Shown: piece by piece, positions 33,957 to 43,171 of the stretch | Layout of the letters: every line of letters starts with the position of its first letter | Numbering within the stretch: the first letter of the stretch is position 1 | NCBI RefSeq assembly: GCF_014646515.1 | Contig: NZ_BMNK01000002.1 | Coordinates: forward strand, 143,964 to 207,963 | Direction of reading: 5' to 3' | DNA: 64,000 nucleotides | Source of the DNA: Nonomuraea glycinis | GTDB lineage: Bacteria; Actinomycetota; Actinomycetes; Streptosporangiales; Streptosporangiaceae | Translations under genes and position numbers: made by a program | Notes under the pieces: generated by a model | Database searches by the model: none | Told to the model about the DNA's origin: nothing | The model's input: only the letters and a program-made list of their open reading frames with translations

Positions 33957-34634
33957 CTATGCCCGCAGTTCGTGCACCGCGGCGATGAAGTCCTGCGTGA
34001 TCCCCCGCAGCCCCGGCAGATGCGACAGGCTCACCAGCCGGTCCACCAGCGGCACCGTGACCTCGATCAGCCGGTAGGTGCGCGCGCACCCCGGCGAGGT
34101 GTCATGCACCCAGAACAGCACCATGCCCATGGACAGCAGCCAGAGCAGCTCCGGCAGCTCCGCACGGAGCTCGGCGTTCATCCGGTCCCGCGACCCCTCG
34201 ACCACCTGCCGGTAGATCCCGATGGACGCCTCACGGGCCGGCGAGGACTGGGCGCTGAACGGGCTCAGCGGGTTCGTCGGCTCGGCCGCGTGCTTGAAGA
34301 ACTTCACGGCGAACTCGTGGTACGGCTCCGAGACCCGTACCCACTCGCGCAGCACCCCACTCAGCCGGGCGGCCAGCGTGGACTCGGTGGCCAGCAACTC
34401 CTGGCAGGCCCGCTCGTGCTCCATCTGGGCGCGGTCGTAGTAGGCCTGGACCAGCGCCTCCTTGCCCGCGAAGTAGTAGTAGGCGTTGCCCACGGACACC
34501 CCGGCCTCGGCGGCGATCGCCCGCATGGTCGTCGCCTCGAAGCCGCGCTCCCGGAACAGGCGCAAGGCCGTCTCGACGATGACCTCTCGAGTGCTCTCCG
34601 ATTCTCGGTTTCGGGCTTCGGACACGTTCGTCAC
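33957..34634 (-). CDS. TetR-family transcriptional regulator
   Basis: 225 residues. HTH: TREVIVETALRLFRERGFEATTMRAIAAEAGVSVGNAYYYFAGKEAL. The remainder resembles the actinobacterial TetR_C group that often regulates lipid or xenobiotic genes. It is followed by the LLM oxidoreductase on the same strand, with a palindromic operator in the 33-bp gap, which suggests feedback on that gene. Confidence 0.92.
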   Translation of the reverse strand: MTNVSEARNRESESTREVIVETALRLFRERGFEATTMRAIAAEAGVSVGNAYYYFAGKEALVQAYYDRAQMEHERACQELLATESTLAARLSGVLREWVRVSEPYHEFAVKFFKHAAEPTNPLSPFSAQSSPAREASIGIYRQVVEGSRDRMNAELRAELPELLWLLSMGMVLFWVHDTSPGCARTYRLIEVTVPLVDRLVSLSHLPGLRGITQDFIAAVHELRA

Positions 34635-34780
34635 TTTACGGCTTAATGCGGGGTTAGGTCATGAAGCCGCACGGTGATCGGCGCCACAAGGCAAAGATCC
34701 TGGTGTGGCAGGGGTTATCCGGCGTGAACAGTGGGATTGATGATTCCAGCGGAAGGGCTATTCCGCGAAAAGGCATCGAC

Positions 34781-35563
34781 ATGTGGATACGTAGGACAGT
34801 GCGGCTCCTCGTGGTTGCACTCTTTGCTCACGAAATCTCCATAATCGCACTGGCGTCCGCGGCCTCCGCCGCACCGATCACGCCAGCTGAAGAGCCAGGA
34901 CCAGCGCCGGCCCCGATCATTCGCGTCTATCACCTCGGGGGGGCGTACCAGGCTCCCCAGTGGCACGACGCGCTCGACGAGGCCGCGACGACCCTGGCGG
35001 AGACCTATAACGTGCCGACCGCCCAGGAGGCGGCGGTTCCGCGCGAGCGGCGCCCCGAAGCGCGCGCGGGCAAGGCGGGGATCGGCTGGAAGCAGTCGGC
35101 ACGGCCGCGGGCCAAGCAGGCCCGCCGGCCGCTGGTGAACCTGCGCCGAGCCCTGCCGAGGCAGGCGACAGTGCAGCTGTCGCACGCCAACGCCTCCCGC
35201 TGGCTCAAGCAGGCGGGTCTGCGCTGGCGATCGACGGGCAACTGCACCGACAAGCGACTGCGCTACTGCACCTCGCTGGATGCGGTCCGGACGTCGACCG
35301 TCTCCGGGCTCATCGAGCTCAAGCAGCGCAGTGGGTGCCGGGTCATGGTCACCGGCGGCACCGAAGCAGGCCACGCGCCCGGCCCGTTGAGCCATGGCGC
35401 GGGCTACAAGGCCGACATCTCGCCCAACCCATGCATCGATCGCTTCATCACACAGAATCACGATCGAGCGGGGATGCGGAGTGACGGCTCCCGGTTGTAC
35501 CGCTCCGAGTCGGGCACCGTCTTCGCCGACGAGGGCGACCACTGGGACATCCTCTTCCGATGA
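34781..35563 (+). CDS. secreted M15-like zinc peptidase (putative)
   Basis: 260 residues from the ATG at 34781 (AAGG upstream); a longer frame from 34661 lacks an RBS. A signal peptide is evident (RRTVRLLVVALFAHEISIIA, cleavage after ASAASA). The C-terminal part has GPLSHGAGYKADISPNP, matching the SxHxxGxAxD zinc motif of M15 peptidases, and ADEGDHWDILF, matching the ExxHW part. So a peptidoglycan D-Ala-D-Ala or L-Ala-D-Glu peptidase is likely. The middle is Arg/Lys-rich and unordered. Cysteines (Cys at NCTDK, RYCTS, GCRV, NPCID) may form disulfides. Confidence 0.65.
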   Translation: MWIRRTVRLLVVALFAHEISIIALASAASAAPITPAEEPGPAPAPIIRVYHLGGAYQAPQWHDALDEAATTLAETYNVPTAQEAAVPRERRPEARAGKAGIGWKQSARPRAKQARRPLVNLRRALPRQATVQLSHANASRWLKQAGLRWRSTGNCTDKRLRYCTSLDAVRTSTVSGLIELKQRSGCRVMVTGGTEAGHAPGPLSHGAGYKADISPNPCIDRFITQNHDRAGMRSDGSRLYRSESGTVFADEGDHWDILFR

Positions 35564-35584
35564 ACAGGATGTCCCATGCTCCGG

Positions 35585-36643
35585 TCAGAACTCCGAGGCG
35601 ACCAGCTCGGCGATCTCCGCCGCGTTCAGGGCGGCTCCCTTGCGCAGGTTGTCGCCACAGACGAACAGGTCCAGCGTGTTGGGGAAGTCGATCGCCTGAC
35701 GCACCCGGCCCACGTAAGTGGGATCGGTGCCCACCACGTCGGCGGGCATCGGGTAGACGCCGTTGGCCGGGTCGTCCCGCAGCACCACCGTCGGCGCCGC
35801 CTCCAGCACCCGATGCGCGTCGGCCACCGTGATCTCGCGCTCGAAGCGCGCGTGCACGGCCAGCGAGTGGGTGGTGATCACCGGCACCCTGACACAGGTC
35901 GCGGAGACCTTGAGGTCGGGAATGCCGAGGATCTTACGGGACTCGTTACGGAGCTTGAGCTCCTCGGAGGCCCAGCCACCGTCCTTGTAGGAGCCCGCCC
36001 ACGGCACCACGTTGAACGCGACGGGCGCCGGGAACGGCGACTCCTCCGGCAGCTTGTTGGCCAGCGCCTTGCGCACGTCACCGGCCACCTGGCCGATCGT
36101 GCGGTCCCCGGCCAGCGCCTCGACCTCGTCGTAGAGCCGCGCCGAGCCCGCCACACCCGCGCCCGACACCGCCTGGTAGGAGGCGACGACGAGCTCGGTG
36201 AGCACATACTCGGCGTGCAGCGCGCCGATGGCCGCCATCATCGACAGCGTGGTGCAGTTGGGCGTGGAGACGATGTTGCGCGGGCGGTTGCGGGCGTCCT
36301 GCGGGTTGACCTCGGGCACCACCAGCGGGACGTCGGGCTCCATCCGGAACGTGCCGGACTTGTCGATGGCGATCGCGCCACGCTCGGCCGCGATCGGCAC
36401 CCAGACGGCCGACACCTCGTCGGGCACGTCGAAGATGGCGATGTCGATGCCGTCGAACACCTCGGGTGCCAGCGCCTGGACGACCACGTCCTCGCCGCGG
36501 ACCCGCAGCACCTTGCCCGCCGAGCGCGCCGAGGCCACCAGGCGCACCTCGCCCCAGATGTCGTCCCGGGTCGAGACGATGTCCCGCATGACGGTGCCGA
36601 CCGCGCCGGTGGCGCCGATCAGCGCCAGATTGGGCCTGCTCAT
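35585..36643 (-). CDS. asd: aspartate-semialdehyde dehydrogenase
   Basis: 352 residues. NAD(P)-binding [10 protein letters not shown] at the N-terminus, the active-site cysteine in VSTPNCTT, and the conserved [10 protein letters not shown] and RVPVITTHS stretches are present. It reduces aspartyl phosphate to the semialdehyde for lysine, threonine, methionine and diaminopimelate. Its start overlaps the aspartokinase stop (ATGA), giving the usual ask-asd operon. Confidence 0.97.
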   Translation of the reverse strand: MSRPNLALIGATGAVGTVMRDIVSTRDDIWGEVRLVASARSAGKVLRVRGEDVVVQALAPEVFDGIDIAIFDVPDEVSAVWVPIAAERGAIAIDKSGTFRMEPDVPLVVPEVNPQDARNRPRNIVSTPNCTTLSMMAAIGALHAEYVLTELVVASYQAVSGAGVAGSARLYDEVEALAGDRTIGQVAGDVRKALANKLPEESPFPAPVAFNVVPWAGSYKDGGWASEELKLRNESRKILGIPDLKVSATCVRVPVITTHSLAVHARFEREITVADAHRVLEAAPTVVLRDDPANGVYPMPADVVGTDPTYVGRVRQAIDFPNTLDLFVCGDNLRKGAALNAAEIAELVASEF

Positions 36644-37914
36644 CGTCCTGAACCTCCATACACAACGGCTTCGACCTGGTCGGAATCGAGATCGAAGGCG
36701 TGGTGCGCGGCGGCCACGGCCGCGTCGACACCGTCCTGCTCGACGATCACGGAGATGCGGATCTCCGAGGTGGAGATCATCTCGATGTTGACCCCCACGT
36801 CGGCGAGGGCCGCGAAGAATGTCGCCGTGACGCCGGGGTGTGAGCGCATGCCCGCGCCGATCAGCGACACCTTCCCGATCTGGTCGTCGAAGAGCACAGA
36901 CTCGAAGGCGATGTCTCCCTGGATCTTCTTCAGCGACGTCAGCGCGGTCGAGCTGTCCGCCGTCGGCAGCGTGAAGGAGATGTCGGTGCGGCCGGTCGCC
37001 GCGGCCGAGACGTTCTGCACGATCATGTCGATGTTGACCCCGGCCTCGGCCAGTGTTTTGAAGATCGCGGCAGCCTCACCGACCTTGTCGGGCACCCCGA
37101 CAACAGTGATCTTGGCCTCGCTCCGGTCGTGCGCGACGCCGGAGATGATCGGCTGCTCCATCTCGGTTCCTTCGGTGTAAGGGTCGGAGACGACCCACGT
37201 GCCTTCCTTATTGCTGAAAGAGCTTCGTACGTGAATCGGCAGGTCGAAGCGGCGAGCATACTCGACGCAGCGCAGGTGCAGGATCTTCGCCCCGCAGGCC
37301 GCCATCTCCATCATCTCGTCATAGGAGATCTTGGGAATCTGGCGTGCTCCGGGCACGATGCGGGGGTCCGCGGTGAAGATGCCGTCCACGTCCGTGTAGA
37401 TCTCACAGACATCCGCCTCCAGCGCCGCCGCCAGCGCGACCGCGGTGGTGTCCGAGCCGCCCCGGCCCAGCGTGGTGATGTCCTTGGTGTCCTGCGAGAC
37501 GCCCTGGAAGCCGGCCACGATCGCGATGTGGCCCTGGTCGAGCGCCTCACGGATGCGGCTCGGCGTCACGTCGATGATGCGCGCCTTGCCGTGCGTCGAA
37601 TCGGTGATCACACCGGCCTGCGAGCCTGTGAACGAGCGGGCCTCGTGCCCCAGGTTGGCGATCGCCATCGCCAGCAGCGCCATCGAGATGCGCTCCCCGG
37701 AGGTCAGCAGCATGTCGAGCTCGCGGCCCGGAGGCAGCGGCGACACCTGCTCGGCCAGGTCGAGGAGCTCGTCGGTGGTGTCGCCCATGGCGGAGACGAT
37801 GACGACCACGCTGTTGCCGGCTTTTTTCGTCGTGACGATGCGCTGCGCGACCCGCTTGATGCTGGTCGCATCGGCAACGGACGAACCACCGTACTTTTGC
37901 ACAACGAGGGCCAC
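36640..37914 (-). CDS. ask: aspartate kinase
   Basis: 424 residues. The kinase domain begins [31 protein letters not shown] and [13 protein letters not shown] are conserved. Two ACT domains at the C-terminus ([20 protein letters not shown] and [19 protein letters not shown]) mediate feedback by lysine and threonine. An internal in-frame ATG at 37161 with a good RBS probably yields the separate beta subunit, as in Corynebacterium LysC. It is transcribed as the first gene of ask-asd. Confidence 0.97.
   Translation of the reverse strand: MALVVQKYGGSSVADATSIKRVAQRIVTTKKAGNSVVVIVSAMGDTTDELLDLAEQVSPLPPGRELDMLLTSGERISMALLAMAIANLGHEARSFTGSQAGVITDSTHGKARIIDVTPSRIREALDQGHIAIVAGFQGVSQDTKDITTLGRGGSDTTAVALAAALEADVCEIYTDVDGIFTADPRIVPGARQIPKISYDEMMEMAACGAKILHLRCVEYARRFDLPIHVRSSFSNKEGTWVVSDPYTEGTEMEQPIISGVAHDRSEAKITVVGVPDKVGEAAAIFKTLAEAGVNIDMIVQNVSAAATGRTDISFTLPTADSSTALTSLKKIQGDIAFESVLFDDQIGKVSLIGAGMRSHPGVTATFFAALADVGVNIEMISTSEIRISVIVEQDGVDAAVAAAHHAFDLDSDQVEAVVYGGSGR
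37161..37173 (-). promoter_or_regulatory. internal RBS and start of the aspartokinase beta subunit
   Basis: On the minus strand GAAGGAACCGAG precedes an ATG whose first base is 37161, in frame with ask. Translation from here gives a 173-residue protein holding the two ACT domains. Known alpha2beta2 aspartokinases use exactly such an internal start. Confidence 0.65.
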
Positions 37915-37999
37915 AAGAGTCTCCCGGTCTGGACTGTGAGATGCCAGTCTACTTGGGGTGTCTCATGCCACTAAGATGCGGACCAGTATGTGGACGTGC

Positions 38000-38530
38000 C
38001 TAGGCGGTGGTGGCCTCCTCCGCCACGTCAAGCCGCGAGTGGGCGGCGAGGGCCTGCAGCGCGCGCATGGCGGCGCCCGCGTGGTTGCCCCAGGTGTTGA
38101 AGTAGGAGTATTGCCACCACCACAGAGCCTCGTGCGGCCGGCCCGCCTGATAGTGGCGCAGCCCGTGGATGAGGTCGGCGGCGACCGCCGTCAGGTCGTC
38201 CGAGAGCCGGTAGGGCGTCACAGAGGTGTCCTTGTACGGATCGAACACCTCGGCGTAGTCGTCCACCGCCTCCAGCAGCTCACCCAGAGCCGTGCGCACC
38301 CCGTCGATGTCGGGGTCCTCGCCCAGCGGGGGCTCGTAGTTGCCGGAAAGGATCACGTCCTGGTTGGCGCCGAGCTTGGCTCCCGCCAGGCTCACCTGCG
38401 CCACCTCGACGAGGAGCAGCGACCAGATGGCATCGCCGCCCTCGCCGCCGGCCACTCTCGCCAGGCCGTCCACATAGTTCTGGGCGTGTCCGGCGATCTC
38501 CTCCGCCAGGGTGCTCCACTCGTCAGACAT
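38000..38530 (-). CDS. DUF5063-domain protein
   Basis: 176 residues from the ATG at 38530, which overlaps the recR stop (ATGTCTGA). The acidic, helical sequence with [29 protein letters not shown] near the C-terminus is characteristic of DUF5063, which accompanies recR in actinobacteria. Its function is unknown; coupling to recR hints at a role near recombination repair. It is followed by 85 bp and then the ask gene's upstream region lies beyond. Confidence 0.85.
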   Translation of the reverse strand: MSDEWSTLAEEIAGHAQNYVDGLARVAGGEGGDAIWSLLLVEVAQVSLAGAKLGANQDVILSGNYEPPLGEDPDIDGVRTALGELLEAVDDYAEVFDPYKDTSVTPYRLSDDLTAVAADLIHGLRHYQAGRPHEALWWWQYSYFNTWGNHAGAAMRALQALAAHSRLDVAEEATTA

Positions 38531-39122
38531 CCAGCAGCCTCCGTCCTTCGAACGCACGGCCCAAGGTCACCTCGTCGGCGTACTCCAGATCACCGCCGAC
38601 AGGCAGACCGCTGGCCAGTCGTGTCACTTTCATGCCCATCGGCTTGACCAGCCGGGCAAGGTAGGTAGCCGTCGCCTCCCCCTCAAGGTTGGGGTCCGTG
38701 GCGAGGATGAGCTCCGTGACCCGGCCGTCCGCCAGCCTGGTCATGAGCTCACGAATGCGCAGGTCCTCGGGACCGACGCCGTCGATCGGGCTGATCGCGC
38801 CGCCGAGGACGTGGTAGGTGCCGCGGAACTCGCGCGTCTTCTCGATCGCGACGACGTCCTTGGACTCCTCCACCACGCAGATCACGTGCGTGTCGCGGCG
38901 CGGGTCGCGGCAGATGCGGCACTCCTCCTCGGCGGCCACGTTGCCGCAGGTCCGGCAGAATCGGACCTTGTCCTTGACCTCCAACAGCGCGTGCGCCAGC
39001 CGCTTGACGTCGGCAGGATCGGCCGCCAGCAGGTGGAACGCGATTCGCTGCGCGCTCTTGGGACCGACGCCGGGCAGCAGGCCCAGCTCGTCGATCAGAT
39101 TCTGGACGACCCCTTCGTACAT
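38523..39122 (-). CDS. recR: recombination mediator RecR
   Basis: 199 residues, full length. HhH region [17 protein letters not shown], the zinc finger [16 protein letters not shown], and the Toprim domain ([19 protein letters not shown]...[24 protein letters not shown]) are all intact. RecR works with RecF/RecO to load RecA at gaps. It starts 3 nt after ybaB and overlaps the DUF5063 gene. Confidence 0.97.
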   Translation of the reverse strand: MYEGVVQNLIDELGLLPGVGPKSAQRIAFHLLAADPADVKRLAHALLEVKDKVRFCRTCGNVAAEEECRICRDPRRDTHVICVVEESKDVVAIEKTREFRGTYHVLGGAISPIDGVGPEDLRIRELMTRLADGRVTELILATDPNLEGEATATYLARLVKPMGMKVTRLASGLPVGGDLEYADEVTLGRAFEGRRLLDV

Positions 39123-39125
39123 CGT

Positions 39126-39476
39126 CTAAAACCCTGGCAACTGGCCGAGGCCGCCGCCGCCCAGGCCCTGGGCCAGCGGACCGAGCTTCTCCTGCTGCAG
39201 GTCGGCCGCCGCCCTGACCGCGTCGCGCACGGCGGCGATCACCAGATCGGCGATCGTGTCGGCGGTGTCCTGCGGGTCGGCGGCGTCGATGACATTCGGA
39301 TTGATCTTGAGCTCGAGCAGCTCGCCCGAGCCGTTGACGACGGCCGTGACCAGGCCGCCACCGGCCGAGCCCTCGATCTGCGCGTCGTTGAGCTCCTGCT
39401 GGGCGCTCACAAGCTGCTGCTGCATGAGCTGTGCCTGCTCCAGCAGCTGCTGCAGGTTGACATCCCCTGGGTTCAC
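39126..39476 (-). CDS. ybaB: YbaB/EbfC-family nucleoid-associated protein
   Basis: 116 residues from the GTG at 39476 (GAGGAG about 10 nt before); the frame stays open to 39626 but that part has no [39 protein letters not shown] and [23 protein letters not shown] are typical. YbaB binds DNA and usually sits between dnaX and recR; here dnaX is 3.7 kb upstream because of an inserted block. Confidence 0.93.
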   Translation of the reverse strand: MNPGDVNLQQLLEQAQLMQQQLVSAQQELNDAQIEGSAGGGLVTAVVNGSGELLELKINPNVIDAADPQDTADTIADLVIAAVRDAVRAAADLQQEKLGPLAQGLGGGGLGQLPGF

Positions 39477-39682
39477 CGTCGTGCGCTCCTCGTGGCTCCG
39501 GTTCTTGACTGCCACGAGCCTACGGTGTTTGTGCCTCGTCATGTACTGAGGGGATACAGGTGTTTCGCACCGGCTCCGGTCTGGCCGGGTCCCGGCCCCC
39601 CTCCAGTGCCCGAGACCCGGCCGCACGTCGACCGGAGCGGCCGCACCACGCCGACGCGTTACACCGGAACGCTAGCCACGAG

Positions 39683-39701
39683 AACGTTGCACACACGTTG
39701 C
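39683..39701 (+). promoter_or_regulatory. direct repeat upstream of the GAF regulator
   Basis: ACGTTGC occurs at 39683-39689 and 39695-39701 (12-bp period), about 100 bp before the GAF regulator start and 210 bp before ybaB. It is the only notable feature in the 322-bp gap 39477-39798; it may be an activator site for one of the divergent genes. Confidence 0.3.
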
Positions 39702-39798
39702 GATGATTCAATCACCCTAAGCAATCCCCCGAACTGGTTGCGCTGACCGGCCCCCAAGACAGATGCTCGCCATAGGCGTTGATTACTTGGAGTGGCTG

Positions 39799-41229
39799 AT
39801 GAGTTACGCTCACCTTGACGCATACTCCCGTCTGCTGCCCACGGCGCACGAGGCGGTGCCGTCTGGGACGCTGACACCCACCGTGCCCCGCCGGCTGATC
39901 AGCGCATCCTGGCGACGCTCCATGGCCGCCGGCATCGATCCCGACGCCACGGCCGCCCCCCTCGCCTACGGCCCCGCCCTCCTCGACCAGGTGCGCGAGT
40001 CCCACCCACTCCAGCCGCTGCTCCCGCTCCTCACCCAGACGCTCCGGCAGGCCACCAACGACAGCGAGCACATCATGGTCGTGACCGACGACCAGGGCCT
40101 GATCCTGTGGCGCGACGGCCACCCGAGCACCCTGCGCCGGGCCGACAGCGTGGGCCTCACCGACGGCCACCGCTGGACCGAGGAGACCGTCGGCACCAAC
40201 GGCATCGGCACCGCCCTCGCCACCCGGCGGCCGGTGCAGGTCTACTCCGACGAGCACCTCATGCGCGTGCTGCACATCTGGTCATGCTGCGCCGCCCCGA
40301 TCACCGACCCGGAGACCGGCCGGATCCTCGGCTGCCTCGACGTCAGCGGCACCGCGCCCAGCCTCCACCCCGCCACCATCGCCCTGGTGGGCGCCACGGC
40401 CAGACTCGCCGAGACCCAGCTCACCGTACGCATGCACGAGCGTGACGAGCTCCTTCGCCGCCGCTACGAGTCCGCGCGCTTCAACTCGGCCATCCTGCTC
40501 TCCCCCTCCGGCCGCGTCATCGCCGGTGACCCCGCGGGCGACCTGGGGGGCCGCATCGACCTGCCGGCCACCGGCGAGCGCATGATCCTGCGCGACGGCC
40601 GGGTGGCGCACCTCGAGCCCTACTCCGACGGCTACCTCCTGTGCCCCACCCCCGACGCCCCGCCGCCCCCGCTCACCCTCTGCCTCCTCGGCGACGGCCC
40701 GCCGTCCGCCTTCGTCAGCGGTCGCAAGCTCCCGCTCTCCCTCCGCCACGCCGAGATCCTCGCCCTCCTCGCCCTCCACCCACGCGGCCTGACCGCCGAG
40801 CAACTCTCTTTCCACCTGTACGGCGACGACGGCAACCCGGTCACCATCCGAGCCGAGATCCACCGCCTGCGCAGCCAACTCGGCGCCGCCATCGACGCCA
40901 AGCCCTACCACCTGACCTCTCCGGTGGAAGCGGACTTCCTGGACCTGCGCCGCCTGCTGTCGACCAACGACCCCACCTCCCTGGCCCGCGCCTACCCCGG
41001 CCCGCTGCTGCCCCGCTCCGAGTCCCCCGAGATCCGCCGCGAGCGGGACGAGCTCGAGGTCCAGGTCCGCACCTGCCTCCTGCAGCGGGGCTCCCCCCAG
41101 GACCTGTGGGCCTACGCCCAGACCGCCAACGGCCGCGACGACTTCCAGGTCCTCGAACGCATCATCAGGGCGCTCCCCCCGGCCGACCCCCGCGCCGCCG
41201 CCGCCCGAGCCCGCCTCCGCACCAGCTAG
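39799..41229 (+). CDS. GAF-domain transcriptional regulator (AcoR-like N-terminus, winged-helix C-terminus)
   Basis: 476 residues from the ATG at 39799 (TTGGAG 6 nt before). An N-terminal helical region (RLISASWRRSMAAGIDPD) and a GAF sensor domain (about 95-215: HIMVVTDDQGLILWRDG, TNGIGTALATRRPVQVYSDEHLM) match AcoR-type regulators. There is no sigma-54 AAA+ domain; instead residues about 315-385 hold a winged-helix region (LSLRHAEILALLALHPRGLTAEQLSFHLYG). Actinobacterial proteins of this design sit near aldehyde dehydrogenases; none is present here. Confidence 0.85.
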   Translation: MSYAHLDAYSRLLPTAHEAVPSGTLTPTVPRRLISASWRRSMAAGIDPDATAAPLAYGPALLDQVRESHPLQPLLPLLTQTLRQATNDSEHIMVVTDDQGLILWRDGHPSTLRRADSVGLTDGHRWTEETVGTNGIGTALATRRPVQVYSDEHLMRVLHIWSCCAAPITDPETGRILGCLDVSGTAPSLHPATIALVGATARLAETQLTVRMHERDELLRRRYESARFNSAILLSPSGRVIAGDPAGDLGGRIDLPATGERMILRDGRVAHLEPYSDGYLLCPTPDAPPPPLTLCLLGDGPPSAFVSGRKLPLSLRHAEILALLALHPRGLTAEQLSFHLYGDDGNPVTIRAEIHRLRSQLGAAIDAKPYHLTSPVEADFLDLRRLLSTNDPTSLARAYPGPLLPRSESPEIRRERDELEVQVRTCLLQRGSPQDLWAYAQTANGRDDFQVLERIIRALPPADPRAAAARARLRTS

Positions 41230-41240
41230 CGACGCATCTC

Positions 41241-41351
41241 CGCCGCGTGCGCGGGTCCCAGGGCGCCTCGCCGCCGCGTGCGCGGGTGTCAGGGCGCCTC
41301 GCCGCCGCGTGCGCGGGTGTCAGGGCGCCTCGCCGCCGCGTGCGCGGGTCA
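41241..41351. repeat. four-copy 31-bp tandem array between convergent genes
   Basis: CGCCGCGTGCGCGGGT starts at 41241, 41272, 41303 and 41334 (exact 31-bp period). On the minus strand three of the copies contain a TGA, one of which (41349-41351) is the actual stop codon of the alpha/beta hydrolase. The array separates the GAF regulator and the hydrolase and might also act as a bidirectional terminator through its GC-rich dyads. Confidence 0.9.
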
Positions 41352-42074
41352 GCCGAGCTTGAGCAGGAGTTCGGCGAGCTCGCCCGGCATGGTGACCATG
41401 CAGTCGTGGCCGGTCGGCAGCTCCCACACCTGCGCCGGCGTGCCGTTGGGCTGCAGCGCGGGTACGGGCCGGCGGACGACGCCTTCCGGCACGCCGGCGG
41501 TGCAGTGGATGTGCGTCCGTGGAATCGTGCGCACCGCCGGGTTGTCCAGGTGGACCGGTTGCTGGAGGCAGCGCACCGGCTGATCCGACAGCATCGTGCG
41601 CAGCCAGGCGACATCCGACGGGTCGGTGACCCCGAACAGGCCCAGAGGCGGCGGCCCCTCGGGCAGCGGCGGAACCCGCCAGCCGCCGCCGGACCGTACG
41701 GCGAGGTCGATCAGGGCCTGGGTCATGGGCATGACGTCGACCGCGTTCTCGCCGTCCTCCGGGACCATCGCGTCGAGGTAGACCAACTGGGCGATCCGCT
41801 CCGGGATCTGGTTGGCCGCGGACGAGATGACCAGCCCGGCGTAGCTGTGTCCCACGAGCACCACGTCGGTGAGGTCTTCCTCGGTGATCAGCCCGACGAT
41901 GTCGTCGACGTGCGTGTCCAGCCCCACCTCGGGGCCGAGCAGCCGCGCCTTGTCGCCGTAACCGGTCAGCGAGGGTGCGACCACCCGATGTCCGGCCGCC
42001 GCCAGGAACGGGACCACCCGCTCCCAGCACTGTCCGCTGTGCCAGGCGCCGTGTACCAGCAGATATGTCGACAT
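41349..42074 (-). CDS. alpha/beta-fold hydrolase (MhpC/methylesterase-like)
   Basis: 241 residues from the ATG at 42074 (AAGGAG upstream). YLLVHGAWHSGQCWERVVPFL is the oxyanion-hole strand, GHSYAGLV holds the nucleophile serine, and the catalytic His is in PTGHDCMVTMP near the end. This group resembles salicylate/jasmonate methylesterase-like and haloalkane-type hydrolases. It is divergent from the XRE regulator. Confidence 0.9.
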   Translation of the reverse strand: MSTYLLVHGAWHSGQCWERVVPFLAAAGHRVVAPSLTGYGDKARLLGPEVGLDTHVDDIVGLITEEDLTDVVLVGHSYAGLVISSAANQIPERIAQLVYLDAMVPEDGENAVDVMPMTQALIDLAVRSGGGWRVPPLPEGPPPLGLFGVTDPSDVAWLRTMLSDQPVRCLQQPVHLDNPAVRTIPRTHIHCTAGVPEGVVRRPVPALQPNGTPAQVWELPTGHDCMVTMPGELAELLLKLG

Positions 42075-42192
42075 GGTGTGCTCCTTGCTTATGGATGGGC
42101 CGCTGGCCACGCTGCCGCCGGAGCCCTGACGCAGCCAGTGCCCCTGCGATCCTGGGGGTGACAGGACCAGGCACGCGCACGGTCGCGCGAAC

Positions 42193-42198
42193 TACGGT
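42193..42198 (+). promoter_or_regulatory. -10 box of leaderless XRE-regulator promoter
   Basis: TACGGT lies 6 nt before the ATG at 42205 and there is no Shine-Dalgarno. The 130-bp region is shared with the divergent alpha/beta hydrolase. Confidence 0.5.
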
Positions 42199-42204
42199 GG
42201 ACAG

Positions 42205-43095
42205 ATGAGCGACGAATCGAACCTGCTGGGCGATTACGTGCGCGCCCGCCGTGAGCTCGTCACTCCTGAGCAGGTCGGCATCCCCGTTCTGGGAGTACGG
42301 CGCGTGCCGGGCCTGCGCCGGGAAGAGGTCGCGATGCTCGCCGGCATCAGCGCCGACTACTACCTGCGCCTGGAACAGGGCCGCGACCGCAACCCCTCCG
42401 CCCAGGTCCTGGAGTCCCTCGCCCGCGTGCTGCGGCTCGATGACGACGCGACGGCCTACCTCCTGCGCCTCGGCGCCGGCAAACCCCGCCGGCGTCGGCG
42501 CCGGTCCAGGAAGGAGACCGTCCCGCCGGGCATCGCCAAGCTCGTCGCCACGCTCCCGCTACCGGCGTACGTCGAGGACCGCTACTTCGACGTCCTCGTC
42601 GCCAACGCCTTGGCGACCGCTCTGTCGCCGCGCCTCGCGGCGGGCGGCAACCGCCTGCGTGACGTGTTCCTCGACCCCGCCGAGCAGGCCCTCCACCCGG
42701 ACTGGGAGGACGCCGCCGCGGGCATGGTCGCCGGCTTCCGCCAGTCCGTCGGCACCGACACGGACGACCCCCGCTTCATCGAGCTCGTCGGCGAGCTCTC
42801 CCTCGCCAGCCCTCTCTTCAGCCGGCTCTGGGCCCGCCACGACGTGGAGGCGTGCGAAGGCACCCCCAAGCGCCTCGACCACCCCCAGGTCGGTGACCTG
42901 TGGCTGAATCGGGAGCGGCTGGGCATCAGCGGCGCGGCGGGCCTGATGCTCGTCATCCACCACCCGGACCCCGACAGCGACAACGCCGACAAACTGGCAC
43001 TCCTGGCTTTGGCCACCCGGACCCCGACCGCACCTCGAGACACGCACGCCCACGACCGGACGGGCCTCGGGGCGAGCCCGCCCGCCGACCGGTAA
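42205..43095 (+). CDS. XRE-family regulator with MmyB-like ligand domain
   Basis: 296 residues. N-terminal HTH: RRVPGLRREEVAMLAGISADYYLRLEQGRDRNPS, then an MmyB-like PAS-related domain (LPLPAYVEDRYFDVLVANALATALSP... FSRLWARHDVEACEGTPKRLDHPQVG). Such regulators typically control a divergent oxidoreductase or hydrolase gene and bind fatty-acid-like ligands; the divergent hydrolase here fits that pattern. Confidence 0.92.
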   Translation: MSDESNLLGDYVRARRELVTPEQVGIPVLGVRRVPGLRREEVAMLAGISADYYLRLEQGRDRNPSAQVLESLARVLRLDDDATAYLLRLGAGKPRRRRRRSRKETVPPGIAKLVATLPLPAYVEDRYFDVLVANALATALSPRLAAGGNRLRDVFLDPAEQALHPDWEDAAAGMVAGFRQSVGTDTDDPRFIELVGELSLASPLFSRLWARHDVEACEGTPKRLDHPQVGDLWLNRERLGISGAAGLMLVIHHPDPDSDNADKLALLALATRTPTAPRDTHAHDRTGLGASPPADR

Positions 43096-43115
43096 CACAC
43101 CCGTGAGGCGTCGTA

Positions 43116-43171
43116 CTCGCCAGGGCGTCAGGCGTCAGGAGTGGTCGATCTCGCCAGGGCGTGCGGCGTCA
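43116..43171. repeat. 34-bp tandem duplication of the dnaX gene end
   Basis: CTCGCCAGGGCG recurs at 43116 and 43150 and GGCGTCAGGAGTGGTCGAT at 43131 and 43165 (period 34). On the minus strand this duplicates the last codons of dnaX (EIDHS) together with its TGA (43169-43171); the extra TGA lies at 43135-43137. Confidence 0.9.
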
